Assembly (NCBI GenBank): GCA_021234155.1
Contig: JAJEKV010000021.1
Location: 17,715,710-17,779,709 of the forward strand
Direction: 5' to 3'
Length of the DNA: 64,000 bases
Source: Isoetes taiwanensis
Lineage: Eukaryota; Streptophyta; Lycopodiopsida; Isoetales; Isoetaceae
Shown: positions 33,480 to 45,060 of the stretch, in pieces
How positions within the stretch are numbered: position 1 is the first letter of the stretch
Layout: each line of letters begins with the position of its first letter
Program-made: the position numbers and the translations under genes
Notes under the pieces: model-generated
Told to the model about the DNA's origin: nothing
Seen by the model: the letters and a program-made list of their open reading frames with translations, nothing else
The model's database searches: none

Positions 33480-34184
33480 GGTTGAAATGTTGGTATGCAA
33501 AGCTACAACTATTTCATTCTCGTCTATTTAGCCAACAAATCAGAGGTCTCAGATCAAGACTTCTTCTGACGGGCTCCAGCTCTTAATATAAAATAATGGC
33601 ATAAAACTCATGCTGTCAACCATTTTTTTTTTCACAAAGCTCGATAACGTTCTGGTAGCTAGAGTTGATTCTCATTGTTAAAGTAGCTATTAGTAATATG
33701 TACAATAGAGAACAACAATTGCTGCCTTCTCATGACAGCCTAGTCAGAAGCAAAATCTAACTTCACTATCCTGCCGAGCATAAACAATCAAACAGAGTGG
33801 ACCATACCTCAACCATTTGTCTTATTATGTTATGGGGTGGCCAAGTGAGGGAAACAGAGGATAAGATAACATGTACGACAAAGAATTCTGATAGGAATGA
33901 TGCACTGATATCTACCATATTCATCTATTTAAGCAAACTATGCCAGCAGCATACATCTTGCAAAAATGTTACAGTGAATTCTAATAGCATATAACTTCCA
34001 AAACTGGTAGTATACATATTCCAAAACTGGTAGCCTACTACAGTGTATTCTAAGGCTTATATAAAGATAGATATCATGAGAAAACACCTGCAGTTATCCA
34101 GAGTACCCTACAACCCATTCCTTGATACGTATTTTACAACGGTCGAATTCATCAACTTCAGCATCACTGACAAAGCAAAGGCAG
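33480..34184. other. Non-coding spacer
   Basis: I searched the minus strand here for N-terminal CAP exons and saw none. CCAAAACTGGTAG repeats at about 25-bp spacing near 34008 and 34020. Confidence 0.4.
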
Positions 34185-34580
34185 CTACTGCAAACAAAGA
34201 CAGTCGTATCCAAATAGAGATGGTAAGATATCAAGCTCGGGATTTTCTTCTAGAGTGCCAACCAATTCAAAAGATCCAATTTCCTCAGACAATTCAAAGT
34301 CGAGATCAGGACAATTGAAGCCATCCAACCGGCCAGAGTTAAGGCTACGAGCAGCATCGACTACTATGTCCTCCACGTTGAATCTACCAGAAGAATCGGT
34401 TAGTTTGTCCTCCATGTTATGAGGTTCGTCCTCATCCATGTTCTGGTCTCCATCCTCACCACAAGCCAGCCAGCTATCTACGACTAGAAAGAGATCAATT
34501 TTGTGGCATTTTGGGTTTGGAAGATGGTCATCCAAGAATCCAACGACTGTTTCTTCAAATTTCCTTTTCTTTGGAGCCAT
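34185..34580 (-). CDS. Small nuclear-like protein, family unknown
   Basis: A 131-residue frame starting MAPKKRKFEETVVGFLDDHL. PKKRK is a classical nuclear-localisation signal, and NPKCHK follows. The rest is strongly acidic: EDGDQNMDEDEPHNMEDK and DLDFELSEEIGSFELVG. It ends FGYDCLCLQ and a stop; an intron near the end could change the tail. A TATA box lies about 33 bp before the ATG. The first exon and promoter are tandemly duplicated upstream, where the same start is present but the frame ends after about 30 codons. Function unknown; small gene or first exon of a larger one. Confidence 0.5.
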   Translation of the reverse strand: MAPKKRKFEETVVGFLDDHLPNPKCHKIDLFLVVDSWLACGEDGDQNMDEDEPHNMEDKLTDSSGRFNVEDIVVDAARSLNSGRLDGFNCPDLDFELSEEIGSFELVGTLEENPELDILPSLFGYDCLCLQ

Positions 34581-35236
34581 CGCCTCTCAAAGGGATCATT
34601 TTTACTGTCGTGCTTATATACCAAAGGGAATTGGAGATGCTTAAGAGATGAATTAAACTTGGATACGACCCAATCCAGGAAAGATTATGCCAATTATCAC
34701 TAATCCGATCAGTAGGATCACATGGTCGTACAGATTCGACTATTTTTATTCCACCTATTCTACTATAAACTTGTAAACTGTAAACCGTAGGGTCCAATGA
34801 CGTCATCGTTTTTATAACAGGATTGGGTTGGATCTGATTTTTATAACAAGATCATGGTTGGGTTAGATCAATTTTGTGGCGTTTTGGGTTTGGAAGATGG
34901 TCGTCCAAGAACCCAACGACTGTTTCTTCAAACTTCCTTTTCTTTGGAGCCATCGCCTCTCAAAGGGACCATTTCTACTGTCGTGCTTATATACCAGAGG
35001 GAATTGGAGATGGAGATGAATTAAACTTGGATACGACCCAATCCAGGAAAGATTATGCCAATTACTACTAATCTGATCAGTAGGATCCCATGGTCGTACA
35101 GATTCGACTATTTTTATTCCACCTATTCTACTGTAAACTTGTAAACTGTAAACCGTAGGGTCCAATGACGTCATCGTTTTTATAACAGGATTGGGATGGA
35201 TCTGGTTTTTATAACACGATCATGGTTGGGTTGGAG
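34496..35236. repeat. 373-bp tandem duplication of promoter and first exon
   Basis: CAATTTTGTGGC followed by TTTTGGGTTTGGAAGATGGTC starts two copies at 34496 and 34869. They agree closely through CGTAGGGTCCAATGACGTCATC to the end near 35236. Copy 1 has a few extra bases (CTTAAGA near 34640). The unit contains the start codon, TATA box and upstream region of the minus-strand ORF. Confidence 0.9.
34612..34620 (-). promoter_or_regulatory. TATA box of the 34.2-kb ORF
   Basis: On the minus strand TATATAAGC lies about 33 bp before the ATG. An equivalent TATATAAG is present in the duplicated copy at 34986-34993. TGACGTCA, a bZIP/CRE-type palindrome, occurs further upstream in both copies (near 34797 and 35165). 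A very short 5' leader is implied. Confidence 0.45.
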
Positions 35237-35794
35237 GTTAAAACCATTGCCCTACCATGTGTCAGCGGGAGGTCTCCTCAAACAAATTACATCAAACAAA
35301 TAGTTTACGTGACAAAAAATGACACTGCTTTATATATGAGTGATAATATCTACTTTAACATTATACTAGTAATGGAGGCCCGGCGTTGCCGGGCCTAAGT
35401 ACAATTTTGATATAGGCAACCATGAAAGAGTAGACACATGCACATTGCCTTGCTAAATTTGAACGGGGCTAGGAGAAGGAAGATGAAATATTATTGCTTG
35501 AAAATACATATTGGTTTGTTGGTCTTAAATTTCCTTCTCCTCCTCCTTTTATGGAAGCATATAGTTGAATTGAGGACAACTATCCAAAAAACATTAATTT
35601 GGAAATCTAAATAATACTACATTGTGAGTCTACTTAGGAACAGGGGCATGTAGTGACGAAATGAATAGACTTTGTTCCTGGGCTTGCCAACCCAGATAAG
35701 GTTAAGGATGCCCCTTTTTACCTTTTGATTATTAACAAAAAAAGGGGAGAGAAAAAGAAGAGAAAAATATGTTTTGCTCATTTACGTCTATGCA
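35237..35794. other. Spacer with a GC hairpin
   Basis: AGGCCCGGCGTTGCCGGGCCT (35376-35396) is a 21-bp near-perfect palindrome after TACTAGTAATGG. The rest is AT-rich and non-coding. Confidence 0.6.
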
Positions 35795-36040
35795 AGTAGT
35801 TACACCATTGATGAATGTTATAGTGAAATGAAAGTTTGCACAAACAATTTACTTCCTTGAGATAGTGTTGTAGACATGTTGAATAAGCTAACATTAAAGA
35901 TCCTAGCTATTATTGTAAGTAGTTACACCATTGATGAATGTTATAGTGAAATGAAAGTTTGCACAGACAATTCACTTCCTTGAGATAGTGTTGTAGACAT
36001 GTTGAATAAGCTAACATTAAAGACCCTAGCTATTATTGTC
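35795..36040. repeat. Tandem duplication, 123-bp period
   Basis: AGTAGTTACACCATTGATGA starts the copies at 35795 and 35918. They differ at only a few positions, so the duplication is recent. No gene is recognised. Confidence 0.9.
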
Positions 36041-36118
36041 TTTATGTGGTTCTTTATGTAAATGTTCCAATATATCTTTGTTTCTAGCATGATATATATC
36101 CCGATCCTTCATATTTTT

Positions 36119-36203
36119 GGGTTGCCCCTAGGGGGGCAAACCCTTGTTTATGTGGGTTTTTGGCATATCCTAGGTATATACTAGAATATCCCTAGGATAT
36201 GCT
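36119..36203. repeat. Two adjacent hairpins
   Basis: GGGTTGCCCCTAGGGGGGCA-AACCC (36119-36143) and GCATATCCTAGGTAT with ATCCCTAGGATATGC (about 36163-36202) are imperfect inverted repeats. They precede the PYRB remnant. There is no sign of a run of T that would suggest termination. Confidence 0.5.
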
Positions 36204-36542
36204 GGTGACTGCTCCAAACCTCCTATTTCCTGTAAATTCTCGGTCAACTGGGCGATTCCCTTACACCAAAAATAGAACATGAAAAGGAACGGATAGATCG
36301 AGTAGAACTGTGTGTGACACGGCCGATTTGCATAAACGGCTGATTGGGGAGTCGGATCTGGTTGCCTGGTGCGGATCTAGGTTGTTTGTTTTCCTAATTA
36401 GGGTTGAGAAGGGAATGGATTTTGTGGAAGTATGGAGGAGACTGACGGGACAATCAGAGCAGCAGACGGAGGAGGTGATGGGCACTCTGAAGCACCTCAG
36501 ATAGTTCAGTCTTGATTACCACAATGTGCATCATGTGGAGGA

Positions 36543-38357
36543 TTGCTTGCTCCAATTGGGCAACCTCTTCATGGATTCTTCCCAAAAAGAAGAAGTGGCT
36601 TGGATGATACTTTAGAGGCCCAGCAGTTTGATAAGGATTTATTAAGCCGTATCTTCTCTGTAGCTAGAGATATGGAAAAGATTGACAGGAACTCAACTGG
36701 TGCCAGTTTGTTGAAGGGTTTTCTCATGGCCACTTTGTTTTATGAACCATCCACAAGGACCAAACTTTCTTTTGAGTCAGCTATGAAAAGACTTGGAGGG
36801 GAAGTTCTAACTTGAGAGAATGCCGGGGAGTTTCTCCTCCAAGCAAAGGGAGAAACCCTTGAAGGTATTTTCCATTATTGTATTCCTTTAAACAAATGAT
36901 GGTTGATTTTACCCACCTTTCCAATTCCCGTCTTTGTAGATACAATAAGGACAGTAGAGGGATATTCGAGACATTATTGTGTTAAGACATTTTGAGAGTG
37001 GATCGGCTAAGCTGCAGTTTTTGACTAATATCCCCTGTGATCAATCTTTGGCGATGGGCTTGGTCAAGATCCTACCGTGTTCTCTTTGGTGGCCTGAGAT
37101 ATAATATCCTGGATGTATTGTACAATTTTCTAAGAATACAATTGTATGTAAGTGTTATTCGTTTGCCTGCACAGGAATTAACAGTTGTTCCTGTTTGTCC
37201 CTTTATGCTTTATAAAAGTTTTTCAAATGTCTGATTGTTCTCAATAAGCTTCTGGACACAAAATATTCTATTCGTGTTTTAATTGTGTCAAAAGGCCTAA
37301 ATTAGCTGGTTGCCATGTTCCAAAGATAATGATATATTGTGTGCCAACATCAATGAAAGGGAGAACTGCTCTGAATTAAATGCGATTGTTGTTGTGCAGG
37401 CATTATTGGACGTATACACCATCCAACGTGAACTTGGGGGCTTGGATAACATTAAAGTAGGGTTGGTTGGCGACCTTGCTAATGGTCGCACTGTAAGGTC
37501 TTTAGCTTACTTACTGAGCAAATATCATGGCGTAAACTTCTACTTTGTTGCACCAGATGTGGTCAAAATGAAGGTATATAAAAGTTGTACATTGTGGTTA
37601 GCATATAAAATATGCCCTTATTTATGTTCATATCACAATTGTGCGCATCTGTAGGTTTCTAGCTTCAAGGATCATAAAATTTATTCCAATGAAATTAATT
37701 TCATATTGCTTTTTATATTTTGCATAAAGCTATGCATTGTTTATTGGTTGCATTTTATTTCCAGGATGATATAAAAGACTACTTAACATCTAAAGACATC
37801 CATTGGGAGGAGTCCACAGTTCTTCTTGAGGTTGCTTCCAAATGTGATGTTGTTTATCAAACACGCATACAACGGGAAAGATTTGGTGACAGGATTGAGC
37901 TGTACAATGCAACAAGGGGCAAATATATTGTAGATAAGAATAGAATAGAATAGAATAGTTTTTTTAACGTCCACGGAGACCAATAGGTCATGGGACCCAT
38001 ACAATGGGCTAGTACAATCATTACTACTAGGATTAAAAAACCCCTGCCTCGAAAGGTTTTCAAGGGAAAAACCTTTGCAGTAATGATGATAAGAGGGTGA
38101 TGAATATCCTTCCAAGCCATGCAGTGGTCCTCCATCCGCTTCCAAGATTAGATGAGGTATAGATAGCGCATTTTTTGTTGCATGTCAAAAGCATTGTATA
38201 TCTCCCTATGTTAACTTTAAAATATTGGATAATATCTGTTTTTCTCCAGATTTCAGTGGAAGTTGATGTTGATCCTAGAGCAACCTACTTTCGTCAAGTA
38301 AAAAATGGCCTTTTTATTAGAATGGCCCTTCTAAAACTACTGTTACTTGGCTGGTAA
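36543..38357 (+). pseudogene. PYRB: Aspartate carbamoyltransferase pseudogene
   Basis: Plant ATCase makes carbamoyl-aspartate from carbamoyl phosphate and aspartate in plastidial pyrimidine synthesis. Five exon blocks with intron boundaries remain: 36543-36864 (FYEPSTRTKLSFESAMKRLG, the carbamoyl-phosphate loop), 36940-37076 (HFESGSA), about 37397-37573 (ALLDVYTIQRELGGLDNIKV, VGDLANGRTVRSLAYLL), 37765-38156 (VASKCDVVYQTRIQRERFGD, HAVVLHPLPRLDE) and 38250-38357 ([20 protein letters not shown] to the stop). Breaks: TGA in LT*ENAGEF, two single-base insertions in exon 2 (in the SDIIV and INAGDG parts), no AG before the CAGGCA start of exon 3, and a 155-bp LINE insertion in exon 4. Retained introns show a DNA-level copy, not a retrocopy. 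Confidence 0.9.
37939..38093 (-). mobile_element. 5'-truncated LINE insertion in PYRB exon 4
   Basis: GATAAG stands just before the insert (37933-37938) and at its end (38088-38093), a 6-bp target duplication. Removing the insert restores VDKRVMNILPSHAVVLHPLP. The insert carries, on the minus strand, the same 3' UTR as the LINE at 28.04-28.18 kb, identical over about 140 bp, ending in repeated ATTCT. It holds only 3' UTR, as expected for strong 5' truncation. Confidence 0.9.
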
Positions 38358-39913
38358 AAGATATCTTGCAGAAGTAGAGCTGCCAAAGAGCAACCTTCCC
38401 ACACCATTTGCAATTTGCTGTCCAATATTTGTAAATACTCACGCTTATGATTCGATTTGCACCTTGGTAGTTAATCCGAAGATAGTCACATTTTTTACAA
38501 CTATGAATAAAGAGGCCAGATAAAGAATATGCACCATACCAAAGAAACGGTTTCACTAGTGAAAAAAGAATGAAGCTTGTGGGGTGCCCGCTGCTGTAAT
38601 TCAGTAGGAAATGTTGATAATGTTCTCAAAAAGGTTCTGCAAAAGGGTAATAACGTAATATAAAGAAAATACAATGTTGAATGATTGTACAAGAAATTCA
38701 TGTCATGGTCCTTGTATACATGAACTTTATTACGCTCGCTTCATTCCCTTGAATTTGAGGGACTTGTAGAAATGAAATCCCTTGAATTTGATGGACTTGA
38801 ATACATGAAATCTATTGTGGCGGCTTCACTCCTTTGAATTCTAGGGAGTAAGTTGATACGCATGGTACACTGCCATGTGAATATTTCTCACGCAACATTT
38901 CTCTTGTCGATTCATGTTCTTGTTTCAAATTTGTGATTCTGAGAATTGACCTTGTTTTGAATGGTGCAATTTTGATACATACTAATCTATTAGTTTCGTT
39001 AGATACTAGAGTTAATTGATCTATTTGAGGCACATGGTCGATGCTAGTAGTTATTACTTATTTATTAGCATAAGACAAAGTAGATATTTAGACTCCGATC
39101 TCAATCGTGCGTGTTAGAATAACACTAGGTCTAGATGCATGTAATGATGACAATCATATTCATTTGAAAATACTAAGCTAAGGATGTCCACAATTTGGGT
39201 ATTAAGAAATAAGAAGGTGCTTTCGCACAAGGGGTTGTTTGAGTGAGAAACAATCACTTACTTATGGCAGAAGCAGATAAGTGACACCCTTACATGCATT
39301 CACAACGATATCTTGCCTGCATTCACAAAGGAAGAACAACTCATGGCAAAAGCAGAAGCAAAGAAGGAGCAGAAGAACAACTTGATGGAGAAGAAGCGAT
39401 TGCCAAAACGATTTATAGTGGAAGAATAAACAAGCCATTCTTAAATCCATTCTTACTGCAACCCGTTACTTCAAAGCATATTTAACTCACCTGAATATAG
39501 AAAGTAAGTCAGTAAAAACATCTTCTTGTGTTCCTCTTATCTTTGTACGTCCATTTAGCATATGAAATACGTCCATTAATAGGGAATGCCTATGATTTTG
39601 AAAAATGAAATTCGGGTTCGCCTAAAGTCTTGGAATATGAAATACAGGGACTTAAGCCTATAAATGGGTTCGCCTAAGGCTTTAGAATATGAATACGAGG
39701 ACTCGGACTAAAGCAATTTAGTGTCCTACTAAAAAATATTTTGACCAATACAACTACCGAGCTGACGTAATTATTTTTTCTAGTGGATCTATGTGTCCTT
39801 TTTCTTTTTTTAAACAAATTAACAACACATTGTTTCAGGGATATAGTCTATGGTTTCTAAACTGGTCATTTACACATCCATATCACCCCCTAGAGCTATC
39901 AAATTAGGCTATC
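38358..39913. other. Non-coding spacer
   Basis: AT-rich. CCTTGAATTTGA with GGACTT repeats near 38748 and 38781, and GGGTTCGCCTAA recurs near 39610 and 39665. No gene is supportable. Confidence 0.4.
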
Positions 39914-39990
39914 AAATTAGGAGCTTTACTAGTAACGGTGCGCAGTGTTAAGAAATTAGGAGCTTTACTAGTAACGATGTGCAGTGTTAA
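39914..39990. repeat. 39-bp direct duplication
   Basis: AAATTAGGAGCTTTACTAGT with AACGGTGCGCAGTGTTAAG is repeated once at 39-bp spacing with two differences. A related phrase TACTAGTAATGG precedes the hairpin at 35.38 kb. Confidence 0.75.
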
Positions 39991-40839
39991 GTTGGAGAAC
40001 TTGCATGAAAGAAAACCGATTCAGCTCAAACTCAATATAATAGAAAAACGCCCACCTTCAGTGGGCCTTCTATATGATTATGCATTAAGAGCACGTTATT
40101 ATTAATGAGTTGTATGTAATATAACACGATAAAGTTTGAGACAAAATGGCATCACATAGAAACCTCTTGTTTTCAATCTCATATTTAATATGCTAAAATA
40201 GAAAATGTGTTTGCAATTTGAACTATAAATGAACAAAAGGTTCTATGGATATGGCATAAAATATAAAAAGAAAAATAAAAAGAGATCTTCAAGGAGTTCC
40301 CTCATTTCTTTGCTGACAAGACATGCATTTCCATTCTCTGCTCTATTAAACTCGTCCTTATGCTCCTGCAATACTTGTTCCATGTCGAGCACCAAAGATT
40401 TCTTCAGGCCAATTTCCATAAAGTCATGGTATCAAGTATTCTATTGTCTAGAAGTAGCAACTTGAATTGATTGTCAAAACATGACTTTGAACTATGATTT
40501 AAGCCACCTCACCCTCCGGCCATGGAGGGCAACCCTCCGTGCGCAGCACCTTGTTGCAATTGTTTTATTACAATTTTTTTCTACAAAGTTGCAAAATATT
40601 GCCTCAAATTGTTTCACATTGTATTTATCCATCCAAGAAAACAAAAAGAGGTCACACATTGTAATCTTTGAAGCCTTGGGGGGCATTACGTTGAAGTTTT
40701 TGTGCTACATGATATGATGCACAAAGGAAACTGTTAAAACACATGGTCCTAAATATAGTGTTTGTCCGAGAAATATCTTGCACCTATGTAATTTCCATGC
40801 TAGTGTTGGTCTTTGCAATATAAGTTTGAACTTAGCTTC
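39991..40839. other. Non-coding spacer
   Basis: AT-rich. Frames of 64-78 codons overlap on both strands near 40.48-40.72 kb without a recognisable protein. Confidence 0.35.
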
Positions 40840-41215
40840 TAAACGTGGGTGATAGTCTTAACATTATTTCATGTGGTTTGAAGTTGAGTTCCTAGTTCCT
40901 AAACGTGGGTAATAGTCCTAATATTTTTCATGTTTTTTGAACTTGTTCCTATCTCCCAAACGTGGGCAATAGCCTTAGTATTATTTCATGTCTTTTTGTT
41001 TAATATTATTTCATGTCCTTTTGTATCTGTCTAACGTATACATGTCTGAGATGAGCATGTCTGAGATGAGAATGACATAGTATTGACATTCTATTATTCA
41101 TCTGTCTAATCATAGTATTGACATTCTATAATTCATCTGTCTAAGCATGCGTATTTCTGAGTTGAGCATGGCCTAGTATTGGCATTCTAAAAAATCATCT
41201 TTGTCTAAGCATGTG
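40840..41215. repeat. Two degenerate tandem repeats
   Basis: CCTAAACGTGGGTNATAGTC or near variants recur three times at 60-70 bp spacing (about 40840-40980). TAGTATTGACATTCTATNATTC and ATCTGTCTAAGCATG then recur three times (about 41080-41215). GAGATGAGCATGTCT is doubled between them. Confidence 0.7.
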
Positions 41216-42037
41216 TTTCTAAACTTCCCATTGTCATTAGTTGCAGCTGTCACAAAATTGGGAACTACCAATTGCTAATTTTGATAATGCCTCTTTTGCG
41301 GACTGGATTCTTCTGAGTTGGATTCCTGTGAGCTGGATTCTTCTGTGAATGATAACATAGCAGCTACTGCATGATACTCCATCAATGTGGTTTTTTGTAC
41401 ATGCCATCCGAGAAGTGTGTTCAGCAGATATTGACCTATGTCATTATAGGAATGGAGCAACCATGTCTTCAGCAGCCCGAACTACATCGTGAAGCATCAA
41501 CTTGTAAGTTTACATGACTCCTGACAGGCTTTGCATGTGTGGATGCAGCTTTACCCAAAAAGATCACCTTCCAAAATAAATCATGTTGGCAAATTAGCAT
41601 GCTAAGATATCCACACAATTTTCATCATACATCATACAGTATTTGGCATGATGTATTGATAAAGGATAAGGAGCCTTACTTAGGTTTGTTTAACCTCAAT
41701 AGTTGTGGATCCTTCCATCATACTTCTGAAGATCTTTTCATGATCCTGCATGGAATGCAAAAGAGGAATTACTCTTGTGTAAGTCAGGAAGAATCTGCAG
41801 AACCTGCTAGTTAAAAATGATTCAGACATGTTGCAAGCCATTCAGACATTATAAGAGCAGCATAGTTCACCAACTTACAATCATAGAGGACTTAGGAAAA
41901 TAGTAAATCCTAACTCCTGCATCCATCTGTTTCTTGGAAAAATAATCCCAAGTTTACCTTCTAGAATAACGGTAGGCTTCATGTTTCCTTGTTGGGAATG
42001 GCAATTCAATGCAACCTCTGCAGAGACTTCTTTAAGC
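41216..42037. other. Non-coding or unrecognised
   Basis: A 91-codon frame at 41539-41814 has no recognisable motif. GGATTCTTCTGAGTTGGATTC near 41305 is a short Glu/Ser-coding repeat on the minus strand. Confidence 0.35.
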
Positions 42038-42521
42038 ACTCCAAGTGCATATTTTGCATCTTTTGAAGTTGTGGCAGAGCTGCATGTGGTTAGGATCTAT
42101 CTAAATTAGTATCTTATGCCATCGTAATACCAATATCTGGAGCTGGAGTTTATCTGGAACTACAACAATGTGTTGTATCATACTCTGCTATCTTGGACTG
42201 GTTAGTGAAATAAATTCCAGTTAGAGTTATGTCATGAGGCATTCTAAGTAGCAACTCCAAGTGCATATTTTGCATCTTTTGAAGTTGTGGCAGAGCTGCA
42301 TGTATTTAGGATCTATCTAAATTAGCATCTAGCTGCTATGATGTGCCTTTATATAACAATCTAGCTCTGGTAATCTTATGCCATCGTAATACCAATATCT
42401 GGAGCTGGAGTTTATCTGGAACTACAACAATGTGTTGTATCATACTCTGCTATCTTGGACTGGTTAGTGAAATAAATTCCAGTTAGAGTTATGTCATGAG
42501 GCATTCTAAGTAGCAACTAAG
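42038..42521. repeat. Tandem duplication with 52-bp indel
   Basis: ACTCCAAGTGCATATTTTGC starts copies at 42038 and 42254. Both run through TCTGGAGCTGGAGTTTATC to GGCATTCTAAGTAGCAACT almost without change. Copy 2 has about 52 bp (GCATCTAGCTGCTATGATGT onward) that copy 1 lacks. Flanks suggest deletion from copy 1 after duplication. Confidence 0.9.
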
Positions 42522-44349
42522 TTACTTTAGCTGCAACTTAACAAAAGGTGATGATAGCCCCAACAAAAGAGAAATAGTTATCTAAAAGACATTATTTAAA
42601 GCTTCTTGAGGATTACAAAGCATATTAGAATGCAAAAATATCATCAAGAGATGATGCTCACTTAGTTAGAACTCGTATCAAAATGCTTCTTGTGTGGCAG
42701 AATAACTGGTGTTATGCTCGTTTATGCCTAAGGACTCTTATTTAACACCAACTAAAAAGTGATCATATAAGAACATTTCACAACAAAAGATCAATTCACC
42801 TTCTTAGGCACTCACCTCAAATGCATGTGCAAACAGCCACCACAATAGCCCAGCATCGTTGAAGAAGAGAAAAGATGTCATCTAATCAACAGCAAAGGAA
42901 CAAAATATTACCTACATGGTTATTAGTTTAGACCCTCCCGAATTCATTGTAAGGTATCTGTAGGCTGGGTGTAAAAGAGAGTTTGGTACAGGCTATAGTG
43001 TTTTAGCTTGCAATAGATATAAAATAAGAAAATGCATTACATCGTGTGTATTGCATGACGTGTTAGATACAAAAGTAAGGTCACAAAGAACTTACGGTCC
43101 CAGTTGATTGAAGAAGCTCCTCACACATGCAAAGTTATAGTGCAATGCAGGACTCCAAATCCTCCAAGTGAGCTTTGAATTCCCGCTTGAACAGTCTGTT
43201 TAAAGAAATGATAAACCTTAAAAATGGCAAATATTAAAACGTATAGTTGTTGTAACTCTACTGCCAGCATCTAAAAAATGCTTTAAGATGATTGTCTGGC
43301 GTAAGAGAATTAGGACCATAGGTCTGAAGAGAGTTTATTCTAAAACCCAGAAAATCTTCATTATGAAGAGCTGGAACAATACAATACAATAAATTGCTTG
43401 TCTATGGACAGTCTTGCTTCTATGGCACAACGACCCAAGAGCCTACTGCAATGGGCATCAAATTTTCTGAGGAAAAGAACTAACCGGCGCACAGAATGAT
43501 CAGTTCACATCTTCTACATCAATATGACTTATTAGACAGAATAATTTTAATGCCTCGTCTTTTCCTCGGAACTGCATGAACCATTTCGTGCAATCATGTT
43601 AGAAAAGATTCACCTCTTCCTGGAAGAAATAATGCTTTCTAGATACAAAAGAAAGAAAGAAAAAAATGCATGAAGAATAGCAACATGTCTTGAGAAGAGA
43701 ACTGCATGCCGCGAAAGGGATTTTCCTTAGAGAAAGAACTAACCTGCTAATAATACTACAAAAGAAAAGAAACAGAGTTCTTTCCCATCCATGGCAGAAC
43801 GGAAGCTTGTGATGGATTAGAACCTAGGGCAGATGATTGGCACGATGGTGGAGTGTCAATATTGAAGCCCTGAATCCAAAGACACATGAACCGAACCTCC
43901 AAGAATGGAAATGAAAACAGAAACAGGATTGGAACTTTATAAAGAGCAGAACAGAAGGAAAAAAAAATAGGATGCGCACCATACCTGTTATAGAAAATTA
44001 TTAAGAAGCCTTGGATGCTTCATAAAACCCTCGGATGCCACAAATCCTCTTCGCCCGGCTAATCATGCTGCCCGATAAACTTCTAAGCCGGTTAAAGTTT
44101 CTTATAATGGCCTGTAATACCTAACGTCAAATAGCTTATGGACGTGTCTTCCATCGGTAACATGCAAGGCCTCGATGCCAGAAAGGCAATAATCCATCGA
44201 AAGCAAAGCCCTGCTACAAAATCATACTCCAGAAATTTTCTTGATTTTTGGTAGTCAGAAATATTTTCCGGCATCAAAAATCCCCACAACCTTAGACAAA
44301 GAAGCCTGAAAAAAAATCCAAAAAGTTTCCCACTTGCCGGGAAAACCAA
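42522..44349. other. Non-coding spacer
   Basis: AT-rich sequence without supportable genes. An 85-codon minus frame at 44092-44349 is hydrophobic but has no recognisable motif. Confidence 0.4.
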
Positions 44350-44359
44350 ATTTAAACAA

Positions 44360-44515
44360 TAGATATGCTATGTGACATATGTCATCATATAGACTATGTG
44401 ACACATATTTAACTTATGACTTATAAGATGTGACATTATATATATATCATGTGACATATATCTAATTTATGACATATGAGATATATATCATATATGTCAT
44501 TATATATGTTACATG
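44360..44515. repeat. AT-rich palindromic microrepeat
   Basis: ATGTGACATAT, TGACATATGTCAT and ATATATATCAT variants recur throughout. The motif is self-complementary, so the stretch can fold. No gene. Confidence 0.7.
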
Positions 44516-44759
44516 CAAGCTTCTAAGCTCTCCATCTAAACGCTACAACAGGAAGGGGGATTAGCATGAGCCATAGAGTTAGAAGGTTATTCTTGGTGAT
44601 TTTTGAGGTAAAAATAGCATTTTGCAGTTAATAGCAACATATATGTGTCAATTAGTTCTATCTTGCTAAGTTTGCTGCTATGACTGACTCTATGAATGAT
44701 GTTCGTTCATTTTAGCTAAGTTGGCTCTATAGGTGACAGTATGTTTGATGATTTGGATG

Positions 44760-45060
44760 ATGTATATTGACTTTTCATCTTTATCATCGGTTACAATCAT
44801 ACATGCCAATTGACTCTACTGCCGATGTTACGTCTGAAGATATGTGTGACTCTAATGCCGATGCTAAAACTCTTAGTTTGAGTCTATATGTGACTCTCAT
44901 GTGGATCTTTAATTCTGCCTCTATGCTTGACGCTAAGAATGACTCTATGTCTGACATTATTATTGATCCTAAGTCTGACTCTATTATTGACTCTACTGAC
45001 TCCACATTTAACTCTATGTCTAATGCTACCATTGACTCATATAGAATAAACTCTATTACC
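44760..45060. repeat. Degenerate GACTCTA-type minisatellite
   Basis: GACTCTA with ATG, TGAC or TGAT neighbours recurs about every 15-18 bp (near 44813, 44848, 44893, 44949, 44978, 44990). Both strands stay open for 115 codons. The plus frame is Asp/Ser-rich (SDIIIDPKSDSIIDSTDS), which comes from the repeat and is not evidence of a gene. Confidence 0.6.

Noticed and set aside
35376-35400. Helitron 3' end (GC hairpin followed by CTAA)
   Set aside because: The hairpin is adjacent to, not 10-12 bp before, the CTRR-like bases, and no matching 5' end was seen.
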